From: Manihot esculenta
Lineage: Eukaryota; Streptophyta; Magnoliopsida; Malpighiales; Euphorbiaceae
Length of the DNA stretch: 64,000 nt
Reading direction: 5' to 3'
Assembly (NCBI RefSeq): GCF_001659605.2
Contig: NC_035170.2
Span: 20,847,190-20,911,189 of the forward strand
In this document: positions 23,537-35,285 of the stretch, one piece after another
Layout of the letters: every line of letters starts with the position of its first letter
Position numbering within the stretch: the stretch's first letter is position 1
Position numbers and translations under genes: made by a program
The notes under the pieces: model-generated
Told to the model about the DNA's origin: nothing
The model's database searches: none
Seen by the model: only the letters and a program-made list of their open reading frames with translations

Positions 23537-25844
23537 TGTAATACCCGGCTAGGCTCCGGTATCGGAATTCCTACCGTCCGGTGGAATCTCGGATGTCGGA
23601 AGCCTCTAGTAGGGTAGAAACATGTTTTCATAAAATGTTTTAATGTATTTCATGATTTTAAGTAAAAAAGGAAATGAGTTTTTGCATGAAAACAACCTTG
23701 GAGGAAAACTCAGGTTCGGCCGCCGAACCTCAAGTTCGGCCGCCGAATATGCATGCGCTTCGAGTGTGCCTTAGGCCCCCGAAAGCATAAGTGAGGGAAG
23801 TCCAGGTTCGGCCGCCGAACTTGCATGCGTTGCGGAGGCACGTTCGGCTCCCGAATGTGGCCTGGCCAGCCACCTATAAAGGGGTCCCTTAGCCGAAAAC
23901 GGGCGAGTTTTTCTCCCCATTTTCGGCCAAGGTGAGCTCTCCGCCGTCCCTCACCGATCTTGAGTTTCTTCCTTCCATTCTTCATGATTTTTATGAGTTG
24001 CAACTTTGTTTTGAAGCTTTTGAGCATTTGAGTAAGTTTTGGAGCTTGGAGGTTCAAGGAACTTTCTCTCTCCCATTTTCCGAGCTAGGGTCGTTCTCCT
24101 CTCGATCTTCAAGAGGTAAGGGCCGATCTTGAGCTTATGGCATGTTTTAAGTAAGTTTTAAGTAGATCTATAGGGTAGAATGCATGTTTAGCTTATGGTT
24201 AGGTTTATGGGTTCATGTTATGTTTTTGGACAATGTGGTTGTTTGATGTGTTGTAGATGGGGTTTAAGATAGTTAGAAGCCCCTAGGAACTTGTATGCTT
24301 GAGTATGTATGTTGTAGATTAGGAAAAATGCATGTTTGGATGGTTTTGGGAGGCAACTGTGCATGAGGAACCAAGTTTCTGCCCTTTGGCAGAAACCAGG
24401 TTCGGCAGCCGAAGGACTTTCGGCCGCCGAACCTGCCTAGGAGGCCAGCCTTTCGGCTGCCGAAGCCTGCCTCCGAAAGAGGACTTTCATCTCTGGAGGG
24501 CAGTTTCGGCCGCCGAAAGTGCCGCCGAACATGTATGAGTTTCGTCTCTGTCTGGGAGTTTCGGCCGCCGAAGGTGCCGCCGAACCTGCCTGACTTTCGG
24601 CTCTGGAGGGACTTTCGGCCGCCGAACCTGCTGCCAAAAGTGCCCTGTTCAGCCTTCCTTTGCATGTTTTTGCATGGATGTTTTGAGGTGTTTTAGAGGG
24701 TTTTTGGGGGATGTTTTTAGAGTTATGTTCTAGTTGTTTGGTCCCTCATTTGAGTCCACCTGTGTAGGTTCGGACCCGAGGAACCGAGGACCCCAGCAGT
24801 GAGTCAGCTGCTTCAGTCTTTGTCAGAGCTAGTTGAGGTGAGTAGAATAAACCTTTATGTTTTAAAGCAAATAAATTATACAGTTTGAGCATGCTCATGC
24901 ATCATGAATGCCATGTGATGATTTAGGTTGTTGCATTAGAATTCACGAATATGTTGCATTGTATAATTTTGATGATGATGTGGATGGTTATTGGATGATC
25001 CTTAGTCCTCGATATGATGCGATGTGATATGATACGGTATAGTACGGAAGTCCAGGTTGTACCCATTCTACGTCCCTGGCACGATGTAAGAGAAAGTCCA
25101 GGTTGTACCCATTCTACGTCCCTGGCACATTGGAATGCTATGTTATGTTATGTTATGTTAAGAGAAAGACCGGTTGACCCATTCTACGTCCCGGCACTTT
25201 GGAATGTAGAGGACTCTTGGTGACAATACCATCCGTGATGTGATTTGTCTGTGACGTGTTGCATTCCATTATAGCATATGATTTAAATGTTTTATTATTC
25301 TGCTCACTGGGCTCTAGTAGCTCACCCCTTTTCCCTAATCCCCCAGGGTTGCAGGTACAGGCTAGACAGAGAAGTCAAGGTGAATGAAGTCTTGAGTTGT
25401 AATAGATAGAATGTGGACATGATAAATTGTATAATGATGTAAAAGTTATGAATAGTTATGTCATGTATATGTTGATTATGAGATTGAGGTTTAGAAGTTG
25501 TGCTTGACCGAGTTTGTATAGTAATCCCTTTTGTAAACATGATCTACGTTTTATGATGCTTTTGTAACCAAACTCTATATATATAAATGTCACCCCATTG
25601 GGGCACTGTTGGGACTCCACAGAGGAGTTAAATGTTTATAACCATGTTATGTATAGTGCATGCACAGATTGAGTTTGGTGAATGAATGAATGTAAAGAAA
25701 AGTTCAAATTTTTATGTATGTTCTTGATCATGTATGGGATTAAACAGGTTTACAGGTTGTATGTCAGGCTTGCTACGGGTCTCGGCGGCCTTAAGTCGAC
25801 CTGGATCCTAGCGCCGGTAGTGGTCCGATTTTCGGGTCGTTACA
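23537..25844 (+). repeat. 5' LTR of Tekay-2
   Basis: 2308 bp. TATA CTATAAA is at 23874-23880. U3 palindromes lie at about 23713-23825; the post-TATA module cluster is at about 24400-24625. A 5' splice consensus AAGAG|GTAAG starts at 24116. Three CCAGG...CCTGG-type tandem units lie at about 25047-25195. Confidence 0.93.
23874..23880 (+). promoter_or_regulatory. TATA box of Tekay-2 5' LTR
   Basis: CTATAAA followed by GGGG. The same box occurs at 31567-31573 (3' LTR), 9801-9810 and, on the minus strand, 55473-55479. The predicted start is about 30 bp downstream, upstream of the conserved 5' splice site. Confidence 0.65.
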
Positions 25845-26109
25845 GAATGGTATCAGAGCCCTAGGTTCATATGGTCGGACCTAGAGTGTCGGGCTCATAG
25901 AGGTTATAGAAGGTCAAGCAGAATAGGAAAGGTCATGTCCACTAGGATAGGATGTGGAGTCCTGTCTTGTGTGATGATGTGAAATGCCATGATTATATAC
26001 ATGTGCATTAATGCTATGATATGAATGATATATTTGTAATGCGGGTTCATTTGTTTCCACATGAACCATTTGATGCTAATGTTTTTGTGTGATGTGCGCT
26101 GTTTTTCAG
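24116..26109 (+). promoter_or_regulatory. Putative leader intron of Tekay-2
   Basis: Donor AAGAG|GTAAG in the LTR and acceptor CTGTTTTTCAG ending at 26109, eight bases before the gag ATG (26118). The intron would contain most of the LTR and the PBS. Inference only. Confidence 0.4.
25848..25859 (+). other. Primer-binding site, tRNA-iMet type
   Basis: TGGTATCAGAGC just after the 5' LTR. Confidence 0.92.
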
Positions 26110-26117
26110 AAAACAGG

Positions 26118-29100
26118 ATGAGAGGAACTCGTCGATCAGCAAGATTGACTGGAGTACCACCTGAGGATGAGGGCACGAGCGCCCGTCCTCCTGCATTGCC
26201 TAGGGCAATGTCAAGCAGGTCTAGCAGAGAAAGAGTAGTAAGAGACCCTAGAAGGTCTTTGGATCTGGGTAGAAGCAGATCAGTGAGGGGAACAGTTCAG
26301 GGGGGAGTGTCAGAGGATATGGGGGATGAGATGGATGTGGACCAGAGGAGGGATGGTAGTTTAGGAGTGAGCATGTCGGAAGAGGGAATGGGAGAGTCCC
26401 AAGGAGGCACCCAGGCCTCGGGATTTGTTCAGCCACCTTACTACCCACCCTTCTCACAAAACCCCGGATATTCGATGGGAGGCACATCAGACTACCATAG
26501 CTTTAACTCTTATCCCACACAGATGCCATACCCATCTTACTACCCACCATACCCACAGTACCCCATGTACCCACCTCCACCTTCCTATCCAGGTACAGCA
26601 AACCCTGCCCCAGGGGATACTGCACCTCCTCCTCCACCAGCAGAACCCACAGTTTCAGAAATCCTAGTACCTAAGCCTAGCTCATCTGGTGGGAGCAAGG
26701 TCAAGATGACCGACTACATGAAGTTGGGCGCTCCTCAGTATGAAAAAGAGGATGACCCGTTTGTATATCTTGAAAGGGTCAAGGTGATTACAGATGAGAT
26801 TAGGGCGGATGACAGTAGAGCCATTCAGATGGCTGGGTTCACGCTTAAGTGCAAGAAGGAACGAGAGTGGTTTAAGAATTATGTGAACCCGAGGATGGAC
26901 AGCATGTCTTGGGAAGAGTTTGCAAATGAGTTTGCAGGATGGGCTTTCCCTGATAGCTCAAGGGAATTGAAGATGATAGAGTTTGAACAGTTGAGGCAGA
27001 CTGATGATATGAGTGTGGATGAGTTCACAGACCGATTCTTGGAGCTGTTGCCATTTGCAGGGCAAAATCTTGACTCAGACCAGAAAAAGTCAAGGAGGTA
27101 TATCATGAAACTCCACTCCAGATATTCCTCCTTGATCCAGTCAGCAGATAGGGAGAGCTTCCATGCCATAGTGGATATGGCCCGGAAGATGGAGGCTAGT
27201 GCCATCATTCAAGGGACAGTTAAACAGTCAGTGGCACAGCCCTCTGGTTCTAAGACCCCAGGCTCTTCTTCTCTGAGTGCAGCAGCTTCAGGTAGCAAAA
27301 GGTGGAGTAACACCACTAGGAAGCCAAAGAAGAATAAGTTCTGGAACAAGATCAAGTCCAGTCTGGGACTAGGGAGTGGCTCAAGCTCTGGTGCGGATAA
27401 TGCAGTATGCAAGAAGTGTGGAAAGCCGCACAAGGGAGTTTGTCTGGTTGGGACGACAGCCTGCTTCAGATGCGGACAAGAGGGACACATGGCTCGGGAG
27501 TGTCCTAGGGCAGCTTTTGGGGCATAGTCCCAGCAGACAGCTTCAGGTAGTGTAGCGCAGCCAGCAGCTCCAGCCACGACTCAGGCCAGTGGCAGAGGCA
27601 GAGGGAGAGGGTCAGCCTCTTCTTCAGCGGGTTTCAGAGGTGAAGGTCCATCAGCTCCAGCACGGATCTTCACGATGACTCAGCAGGAGGCAGATGCATC
27701 TAACACCGTGGTGGCAGGTAACTTAGTCATTGGTTGTTTAGATGTGTATGCCTTGATGGACCCTGATGCATCTCATTCTTTTATTGCACCAAGAGCCGTT
27801 CAGAGGTTAGGATTAATGGTCTCTGGATTAGAGTGCCCTCTCTGGGTCAGTGGACCCAAGTGTGATCCATCAGTGGCAGAGTCAGTCTGCCAGTACAGCC
27901 CAGTGTTTGTTGAGGGAAGATGCTTGTCCGCCGACCTGGTGGTTCTAGATTTGACTGATTTTGACGTCATTCTAGGGATGGACTGGTTATCTACCCATGG
28001 AGCTACCTTGGACTGCAGAGACAAGGTAGTCAGGTTCAGAGGTTAGGATGGGTCAGAGGTTGTCTTTAGGGGAGACAGGAGGGGTACACCTAGAGGTCTG
28101 ATATCAGTTCTTCAGGCTCGTAGGTTGCTTAGGAAGGGATGTCAGGGGTATTTGGCTCATGTGAGAGAGCTTAGCAGTCAGGTTAGAGAGCCCGCCTCGG
28201 TGCCAGTGGTCAGAGAGTTCTTAGATGTGTTCCCAGACGAGCTGCCAGGTTTACCACCTGCTAGGGAGATAGAGTTCGAGATAGAATTGATGCATGGAAC
28301 CCGACCGATCTCTATCCCTCCCTACAGGATGGCTCCAGTTGAGTTGAAAGAATTGAAAGAACAGTTGTAAGAGCTGGTAGAAAAGGGCTTCATCCGATCG
28401 AGTACCTCACCTTGGGGTGCTCCAGTCTTATTTGTGAGAAAGAAGGATGGATCCCTTAGACTTTGTATCGACTACAGGCAGTTGAACAAAGTCACTACCA
28501 AGAACAAGTACCCTTTGCCAAGGATCGATGATCTATTCGACCAGCTAGCCGGAGCGGGTTGTTTCTCCAAAATAGATCTGAGGTCCGGGTACCATCAGCT
28601 GAGGATCATAGATGAGGATGTGCCAAAGACGGCTTTCAGGACCAGATATGGGCATTTTGAGTTCCTTGTAATGCCGTTCGGGTTAACCAACGCCCCTGCA
28701 GCATTCATGGATCTCATGAACAGGGTGTTTAGCCAGTACCTGGATCACTTTGTTATTGTCTTCATAGATGATATCTTGGTGTATTCCAGGAATGCAGAGG
28801 AGTATGCCCATCATCTGAGGTTGGTTCTACAGACCTTGAGGGAGCATGGCTTGTATGCCAAGTTCTCCAAGTGTGAGTTCTAGCTGAGGAGCATTTCATT
28901 CTTGGGGCATGTGGTGTCGAAAAATGGAATAGAGGTAGACCCCAAGAAGGTAGAAGCTGTGGCTAACTGGCCTAGACCCACTTCAGTGACAGAGATCAGG
29001 AGTTTCTTGGGTTTGGCAGGTTACTACAGGAGGTTCGTTCAGGACTTCTCAAAGATTGCAGCTCCTCTGACCAGGTTAACCAGGAAGAATTAGAAGTTTG

Positions 29101-31103
29101 TGTGGACCGACCACTGCGAAGAGAGTTTTGAAGAGCTTAAGAAGAGGTTAACTTCAACACCAGTGTTAGCTTTGCCAGCTAGCAGTGAGGACTTCACAGT
29201 GTTCTGTGATGCATCTCGAGTGGGGTTGGGTTGTGTGCTAATGCAAAATAAAAGGGTGATTGCTTATGCTTCTAGGCAGCTAAAGAAGCATGAGTTGAAT
29301 TACCCCACACATGACCTGGCGATGGCAGCAGTAATCTTTGCACTCAAGATGTGGAGGCACTACCTCTATGGGGTTAAATGTGAGATCTTCACAGATCATA
29401 AGAGCCTACAGTACATCCTGAGTCAAAGAGATTTAAACTTGAGACAGAGAAGATGGGTGGAGCTGCTGAGTGACTATGATTGCAAGATTCAGTATCATCC
29501 GGGTAAGGCGAATGTTGTGGCAGACGCCTTAAGCCGAAAATCACTCGGCAGTTTATCCCACATATCGGCAGAGAGGAGGCCAGTAGTGAAGGAGTTTTAC
29601 AAGCTCGTTGATGAAGGTCTTCAGTTGGAGTTGTCTGGTACAGGTGCTTTAGTTGCTCAGATGAGAGTGGCACCCGTGTTTCTGGAGCAGGTGGCTCAGA
29701 AACAGCATGAGGACCCAGAGTTAGTGAAGATTGCCAGGACTGTTCAGTCGGGCAAGGATAGTGAGTTCAGATTCGACAACAAGGGGATCCTCCGCTATGG
29801 GAGTCATTTGTGTGTACCAGATGACATAGAGCTAAAGGGAGACATTATGAGAGAGGCTCATAATGCAAGATACAACGTTCACCCTGGAGCCACCAAAATG
29901 TACCAAGATTTGAAGAAAGTTTATTGGTGGCCAGCTATGAAGAGAGAAGTGGCACAGTTTGTGTCAGCCTGCGAAGTGTGTCAGAGGGTGAAGCTGGAAC
30001 ATCAGAAGCCGGCTGGAATGCTTAACCCGCTACCTATTCCAGAGTGGAAATGGGAGAATATAGCTATAGACTTCGTAGTGGGGTTACCGGCGACGTCCAA
30101 CAGATTGGACTCCATATGGGTGATTGTGGACAGACTCACCAAATCTGCTCACTTCATCCCTGTCAGGAGTGGCTATTCTGTGGACAAGTTGGCGCAGGTG
30201 TATGTTGATGAGATCGTCAGGCTGCATGGGGTTCCTGTTTCAATAGTGTCCGATAGAGGGCCTCAGTTCACCTCCAGATTTTGGCGGAGTCTACAGAATG
30301 CCATGGGTACCAGGTTGGATTTTAGCACTGCTTTCCATCCACAGACGGACGGACAATCAGAAAGGACCATCTAGACCATAGAGGATATGCTCAGAATGTG
30401 TGTGCTGGACTTTGGCGGTTCTTGGAGGCAGCATCTACCTTTGGTGGAGTTTGCCTACAATAACAGCCATCATGCTAGCATCGGGATGGCTCCATATGAA
30501 GCTTTGTATGGGAGGAAGTGCAGATCACCTGTTTGCTGGGAAGAAGTTGGAGAAAAGGCCTTGGCAGGGCCTGAGCTAGTAGAGATTACCAGCAGGGTAG
30601 TACCCATAATCAGAGAAAGGATCAAGACTGCTGTAAGCAGACAGAAGAGTTATGCAGACATCCGTAGAAGGCAAGTAGAGTTTCAGGAGGGGGATCTAGT
30701 ATTGCTCAAGGTGTCTCCTATGAAACGAGTGGTTCGCTTTGGGAAGAAAGGTAAACTAGCCCCACGATACATCGGACCCTTTGAAATCTTGCAAAAGATT
30801 GGGAATGTGTCGTACAAGCTGGATTTACCTGCTTCAATGGAAAGAATCCATCCGGTTTTCCATGTTTCAATGTTGAGGAAGTTTGTGTCAGATCCGGGCA
30901 AGGTTCTTAGTGAGCCTGATGTGGAGGTCCAAGAGGATCTCACCTATGTTGAACAGCCAGTACGGATCATAGACACCCAGATTAGAAAGCTAAGGAACAA
31001 GGAAATCCCGATGGTGAAAGTCCTGTGGAACCACCACAATTTGGAAGAATGCACCTGGGAGACACGGGAGTCTATGCTCCAGCAGTACCCTCATCTCTTT
31101 TAA
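26118..31103 (+). pseudogene. Tekay-2 Gag-Pol polyprotein with six in-frame stops
   Basis: Same domain order as Tekay-1: Gag (MRGTRRSARLTG start), CCHC knuckle [15 protein letters not shown] (about 27460-27505), protease MDPDASHSF (about 27760; the usual Gly after Asp-Pro is Asp), [13 protein letters not shown] (about 28765), RNase H FTVFCDAS (about 29190), integrase with [11 protein letters not shown] (about 30340) and a chromodomain-like end [12 protein letters not shown]. Stops end at 27527, 28046, 28370, 28883, 29093 and 30374, all in one frame. By comparison with Tekay-1, three stops replace CAG by TAG, one replaces TGG by TAG, one replaces CAG by TAA, and one (27525) lies at a more diverged codon. 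The element cannot make a full polyprotein. Confidence 0.95.
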
Positions 31104-31198
31104 GGTTAGATCTCTATGTGTTTATGTGCTATGTATGTATGTTATATTGATTGCTTTGCATGTGCTAGTTGAGGAACATTCGGGGATGAATGTTCTTA

Positions 31199-31210
31199 AG
31201 GGGGGGAGAA
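31199..31210 (+). other. Polypurine tract of Tekay-2
   Basis: AGGGGGGGAGAA directly before the 3' LTR start TGTAATATCC. Confidence 0.9.
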
Positions 31211-33541
31211 TGTAATATCCGGCTAGGCTCCGGTATCGGAATTTCTACCGTCCGGTGGAATCTCGAATGTCGGAAGCCTCTAGTAGGGTAGAAACATGTT
31301 TTCATAAAATGTTTTAATGTATTTCATGATTTTAAGTAAAAAAGGAAATGAGTTTTTGCATGAAAACAACCTTGGAGGAAAACTCAGGTTCGGCCGCCGA
31401 ACCTCAAGTTCGGCCGCCGAACATGCATGCGCTTCGGGTGTGCCTTAGGCCCCCGAAAGCATAAGTGAGGGAAGTCCAGGTTCGGCCGCCGAACCTCATG
31501 TTCGGCCGCCGAACTTGAATGCGTGCGGAGGCACGTTCGGCTCCCGAATGTGGCCTGGCCAGCCACCTATAAAGGGGTCCCTTAGCCGAAAACGGGCGAG
31601 TTTTTCTCCCCATTTTCGGCCAAGGTGAGCACTCCGCCGTCCCTCACCGATCTTGAGTTTCTTCCTTCCATTCTTCATGATTTTTATGAGTTGCAACTTT
31701 GTTTTGAAGGTTTTGAGAATTTGAGCAAGTTTTGGAGCTTGGAGGTTCAAGGAACTTTCTCTCTCCCATTTTCCGAGCTAGGGTCGTTCTCCTCTCGATC
31801 TTCAAGAGGTAAGGGCCGATCTTGAGCTTATGGCATGTTTTAAGTAAGTTTTAAGTAGATCTATGGGGTAGAATGCATGTTTAGCTTATGGTTAGGTTTA
31901 TGGGTTCATGTTATGTTTTTGGACAATGTGGTTGTTTGATGTGTTGTAGATGGGGTTTAAGATAGTTAGAAGCCCCTAGGAACTTGTATGCTTGAGTATG
32001 TATGTTGTAGATTAGGAAAAATGCATGTTTGGATGGTTTTGGGAGGCAACTGTGCATGAGGAACCAAGTTTCTGCCCTTTGGCAGAAACCAGGTTCGGCA
32101 GCCGAAGGACTTTCGGCCACCGAACCTGCCTGGGAGGCCAGCCTTTCGGCTGCCGAAGCCTACCCCCGAAAGAGGACTTTCGTCTCTGGAGGGCAGTTTC
32201 GGCCGCCGAAAGTGCCGCCGAACATGCATGAGTTTCGTCTCTATCTGGGAGTTTCGGCCGCCGAAGGTGCCGCCGAACCTGCCTGACTTTCGGCTCTGGA
32301 TGGACTTTCGGCCGCCGAACCTGCCGCCGAAAGTGCCCTGTTCAGCCTTCATTTGCATGTTTTTGCATGGATGTTTTGAGGTATTTTAGAGGGTTTTTGG
32401 GGGATATTTTTAGAGTTATGTTCTAGTTGTTTGGTCCCTCATTTGAGTCCACCTGTGTAGGTTCGGACCCGAGGAACCGAGGACCCTAACAGTGAGTCAG
32501 CTGCTTCAGTCTTTGTCAGAGCTAGTTGAGGTGAGTAGAATAAACCTTTATGTTTTAAAGCAAATAAATTATACAGTTTGAGCATGCTCATGCATCATGA
32601 ATGCCATGTGATGATTTAGGTTGTTGCATTAGAATTCACGAATATGTTGCATTGCATAATTTTGATGATGATGTGGATGGTTATTGGATGATCCTTAGTC
32701 CTCGATATGATGCGATGTGATATGATACGGTATAGTACGGAAGTCCAGGTTGTACCCATTCTACGTCCCTGGCACGATGTAAGAGAAAGTCCAGGTTATA
32801 CCCATTCTACGTCCCTGGCACATTGGAATGCTATGTTATGTTATGTTATGTTATGTTAAGAGAAAGACCGGTTGACCCATTCTACGTCCCGGCACTTTGG
32901 AATGTAGAGGACTCTTGGTGACAATACCATCCGTGATGTGATTTGTCTGTGACATGTTGCATTCCATTATAGCATATGATTTAAATGTTTTATTATTCTG
33001 CTCATTGGGCTCTAGTAGCTCACCCCTTTTCCCTAATCCCCCAGGGTTACAGGTACAGGCTAGACAGAGAAGTCAAGGTGAATGAAGTCTTGAGTTGTAA
33101 TAGATAGAATGTGGACATGATAAATTGTATAATGATGTAAAAGTTATGAATAGTTATGTCATGTATATGTTGATTATGAGATTGAGGTTTAGAAGTTGTG
33201 CTTGACCGAGTTTGTATAGTAATCTCTTTTGTAAACATGATCTACGTTTTATGATGCTTTTGTAACCAAACTCTATATATATAAATGTCACCCCATTAGG
33301 GCACTGTTGGGACTCCACAGAGGAGTTAAATGTTTATAACCATGTTATGTATAGTGCATGCACAGGTTGAGTTTGGTGAATGAATGAATGTAAAGAAAAG
33401 TTCAAATTTTTATGTATGTTCTTGATCATGTATGGGATTAAACAGGTTTACAGGTTGTATGTCAGGCTTGCTACGGGTCTCGGCGGCCTTAAGCCGACCT
33501 GGATCCTAGCGCCGGTAGCGGTCCGATTTTCGGTCGTTACA
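31211..33541 (+). repeat. 3' LTR of Tekay-2
   Basis: 2331 bp. Compared with the 5' LTR it has one extra 20-bp block carrying a full TTCGGCCGCCGAA palindrome (about 31490-31515), one extra TGTTA unit near 32850, and lacks a G in the final GGGTCG. The start TGTAATATCC has a C to T change. Confidence 0.93.
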
Positions 33542-33545
33542 GAAC

Positions 33546-35285
33546 CTACAATTTACAACTGCAGATAGTGGTGAAGGATCGTATCCACAGAGAATTGATT
33601 ACCTATTTATTTATCTCAATCAAGACCAATAAGACTAATTGAAAACACAAGTGAAAGCAAGTAATCAAGAGAAATAGAAACAAGTGCAAGAAAAGTAAAA
33701 AGGGGAGTTTTAAGATGATTTGATTAACAACTATTGAAAGCAATTAAAACAGCAAGTAATTAAAATAAAAGAGGAAATCAATATGAGAAAAGTCTAGTTG
33801 AAGATATGGATCCACTTTGTTTGTTTGGATTGATCATTGAAACATGGTTATCTTGATTGATTCAATAGGTTGGTTATGGGGGTGGAAGACGCTTGTCACC
33901 ACCATGTCTTTCCTTATGAACAAACTGATTAGGGAATGTCCTCTAACCAATTACTAATCATCAAATTGCCAAGGAACGTTCTTGGGCCATAGGCATCAAA
34001 ACAATTGCCAATTGCATGAAGAACAAGAAAGATCCAAACCCTAACTACTCAAACGCATGAGATGATGTTAGATCATGCAATTCCTTGGATTTTTACACCA
34101 AGTGTTCTATGGACAGAATATTTCTAGCAATTACGGACTAACAAATATCCTAATCCAACAATCAATTAACTTTGCAATTAAGAGTCAAGTGGCCAATTTG
34201 ATCAAAACAACAAAGCAATCATAGAATTAAGCATCAATTGCATGAATATTGAATAAAATCAAAGACAAAAGTTTCTGTTCAGATCTCACAACCCATTAAA
34301 CAACCTTAGTTTCAACCAAACTTCAACTAGAGAGAAGGTTTTAGCCACTCATGGCTGAACCAAACAGAAAATAAAAGAAAAGAAAGCAAAAGATGAAGAA
34401 CTAAGGTGGAGAGAGAGCGTTAGAGAGGCTGCCGAAATTAGGAGAGAAGAGGTGGATCCAAATCTGTCTTCTTGTCTTCTTGAAGCCTTTAAATATGTCT
34501 TGAGGAGCTGCCTAGGGTTTCATGGAAGTCCAGGAGAGTTTTAGAGGCTGTCCAAAGTGTCCTTGGTGTTGCATGTGCCTTGTTTGTGCATGAGTGAAGG
34601 CAAAAACGAGTCACATGTGTTAGAAGGCAAGTGGGGGCACTTTGGTCTTTTCATAGCTGCCCAAAATCCTCAAGATGCTGTACATTAAGTCCAAGAGATT
34701 GCCCATGCACTAATGAGGAAGGTGGAGCCTTCTTTGGAAACTTGAATGAAGTGGGAAACATGTGATCTTTGGATTTGGCTTCCTTAATAAGCTTGATCTT
34801 TGAGATCCAATAATTGAATGTGAATCTTGAAGATTTGGATCTCAAGATATTTCCCTTATTTGGCTCCTCAAATATGGCAACTTGGGATATGGCTTCTTGA
34901 ACAAGGAAAGAATGCATTAGAGCGCATTTTCGGCTGCCTAAATTGAGTTTCGGAGGCTGGACTCTCGGTTCTGGTCTGAAGGTTCGGGGGCCAAAGGTTG
35001 GGGTTCGGCGGCCGAAGGAGGCCGACTTTCGTCTCTGGAGCCAATGTTCGGCGGCCGAAGGTGGGGCAGTTTCGTCTCTGGACTGGGCTTTCGGCCGCCG
35101 AAGATGCTGCCGAAGGTGGCTTTTCTAGATTTTGCACTTTTGAGCGTTTTTAAGAGCATTTTCTCTTGAATGTCCCTTTTCACCTAATATCTGCAAAACA
35201 TGATTAAAACCACAAAATTAGGTAGAAAAGATGTAAATAGACATCAAGAATATCATGATAATATGGGCTAATTTATGCTCTATCA
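33546..35285 (-). repeat. 3' LTR of AthL-1, main part
   Basis: Minus-strand start TGATAGAGCATAAATTAG at 35285. TATA-like catatttaaag lies near 34490-34500 (minus). U3 (34925-35125) carries three TTCGGCSGCCGAA palindromes (35004-35016, 35047-35059, 35090-35102) and TTTCGTCTCTGG pieces, the same module as in Tekay LTRs. It lacks a 12-bp piece that the 5' LTR has (near 42240). Confidence 0.92.

Larger units (their letters stand above)
23537..33541 (+). mobile_element. Complete Tekay-type chromovirus element (Tekay-2), coding frame decayed
   Basis: 5' LTR 23537-25844, PBS 25848-25859, gag-pol 26118-31103, PPT 31199-31210, 3' LTR 31211-33541. The left flank is GTTAC (23532-23536); the right flank is GAAC (33542-33545), a damaged copy, judged from the empty site in AthL-1's other LTR (40726 onwards). 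The LTR pair differs by a few substitutions, a 20-bp palindrome block, one TGTTA unit and two single bases, so the insertion is recent. Six in-frame stops and no visible frameshift. Confidence 0.93.

Noticed and set aside
24273..24665. Antisense open frames of 85-145 codons in every Tekay LTR (also 1498-1935, 13485-13742, 20944-21201, 31966-32358, 45667-46101, 54657-55073), rich in FGGR and RRPK
   Set aside because: The CG palindrome module contains no stop in most frames, so all frames stay open by composition. Start, end and sequence vary between copies and there is no domain.
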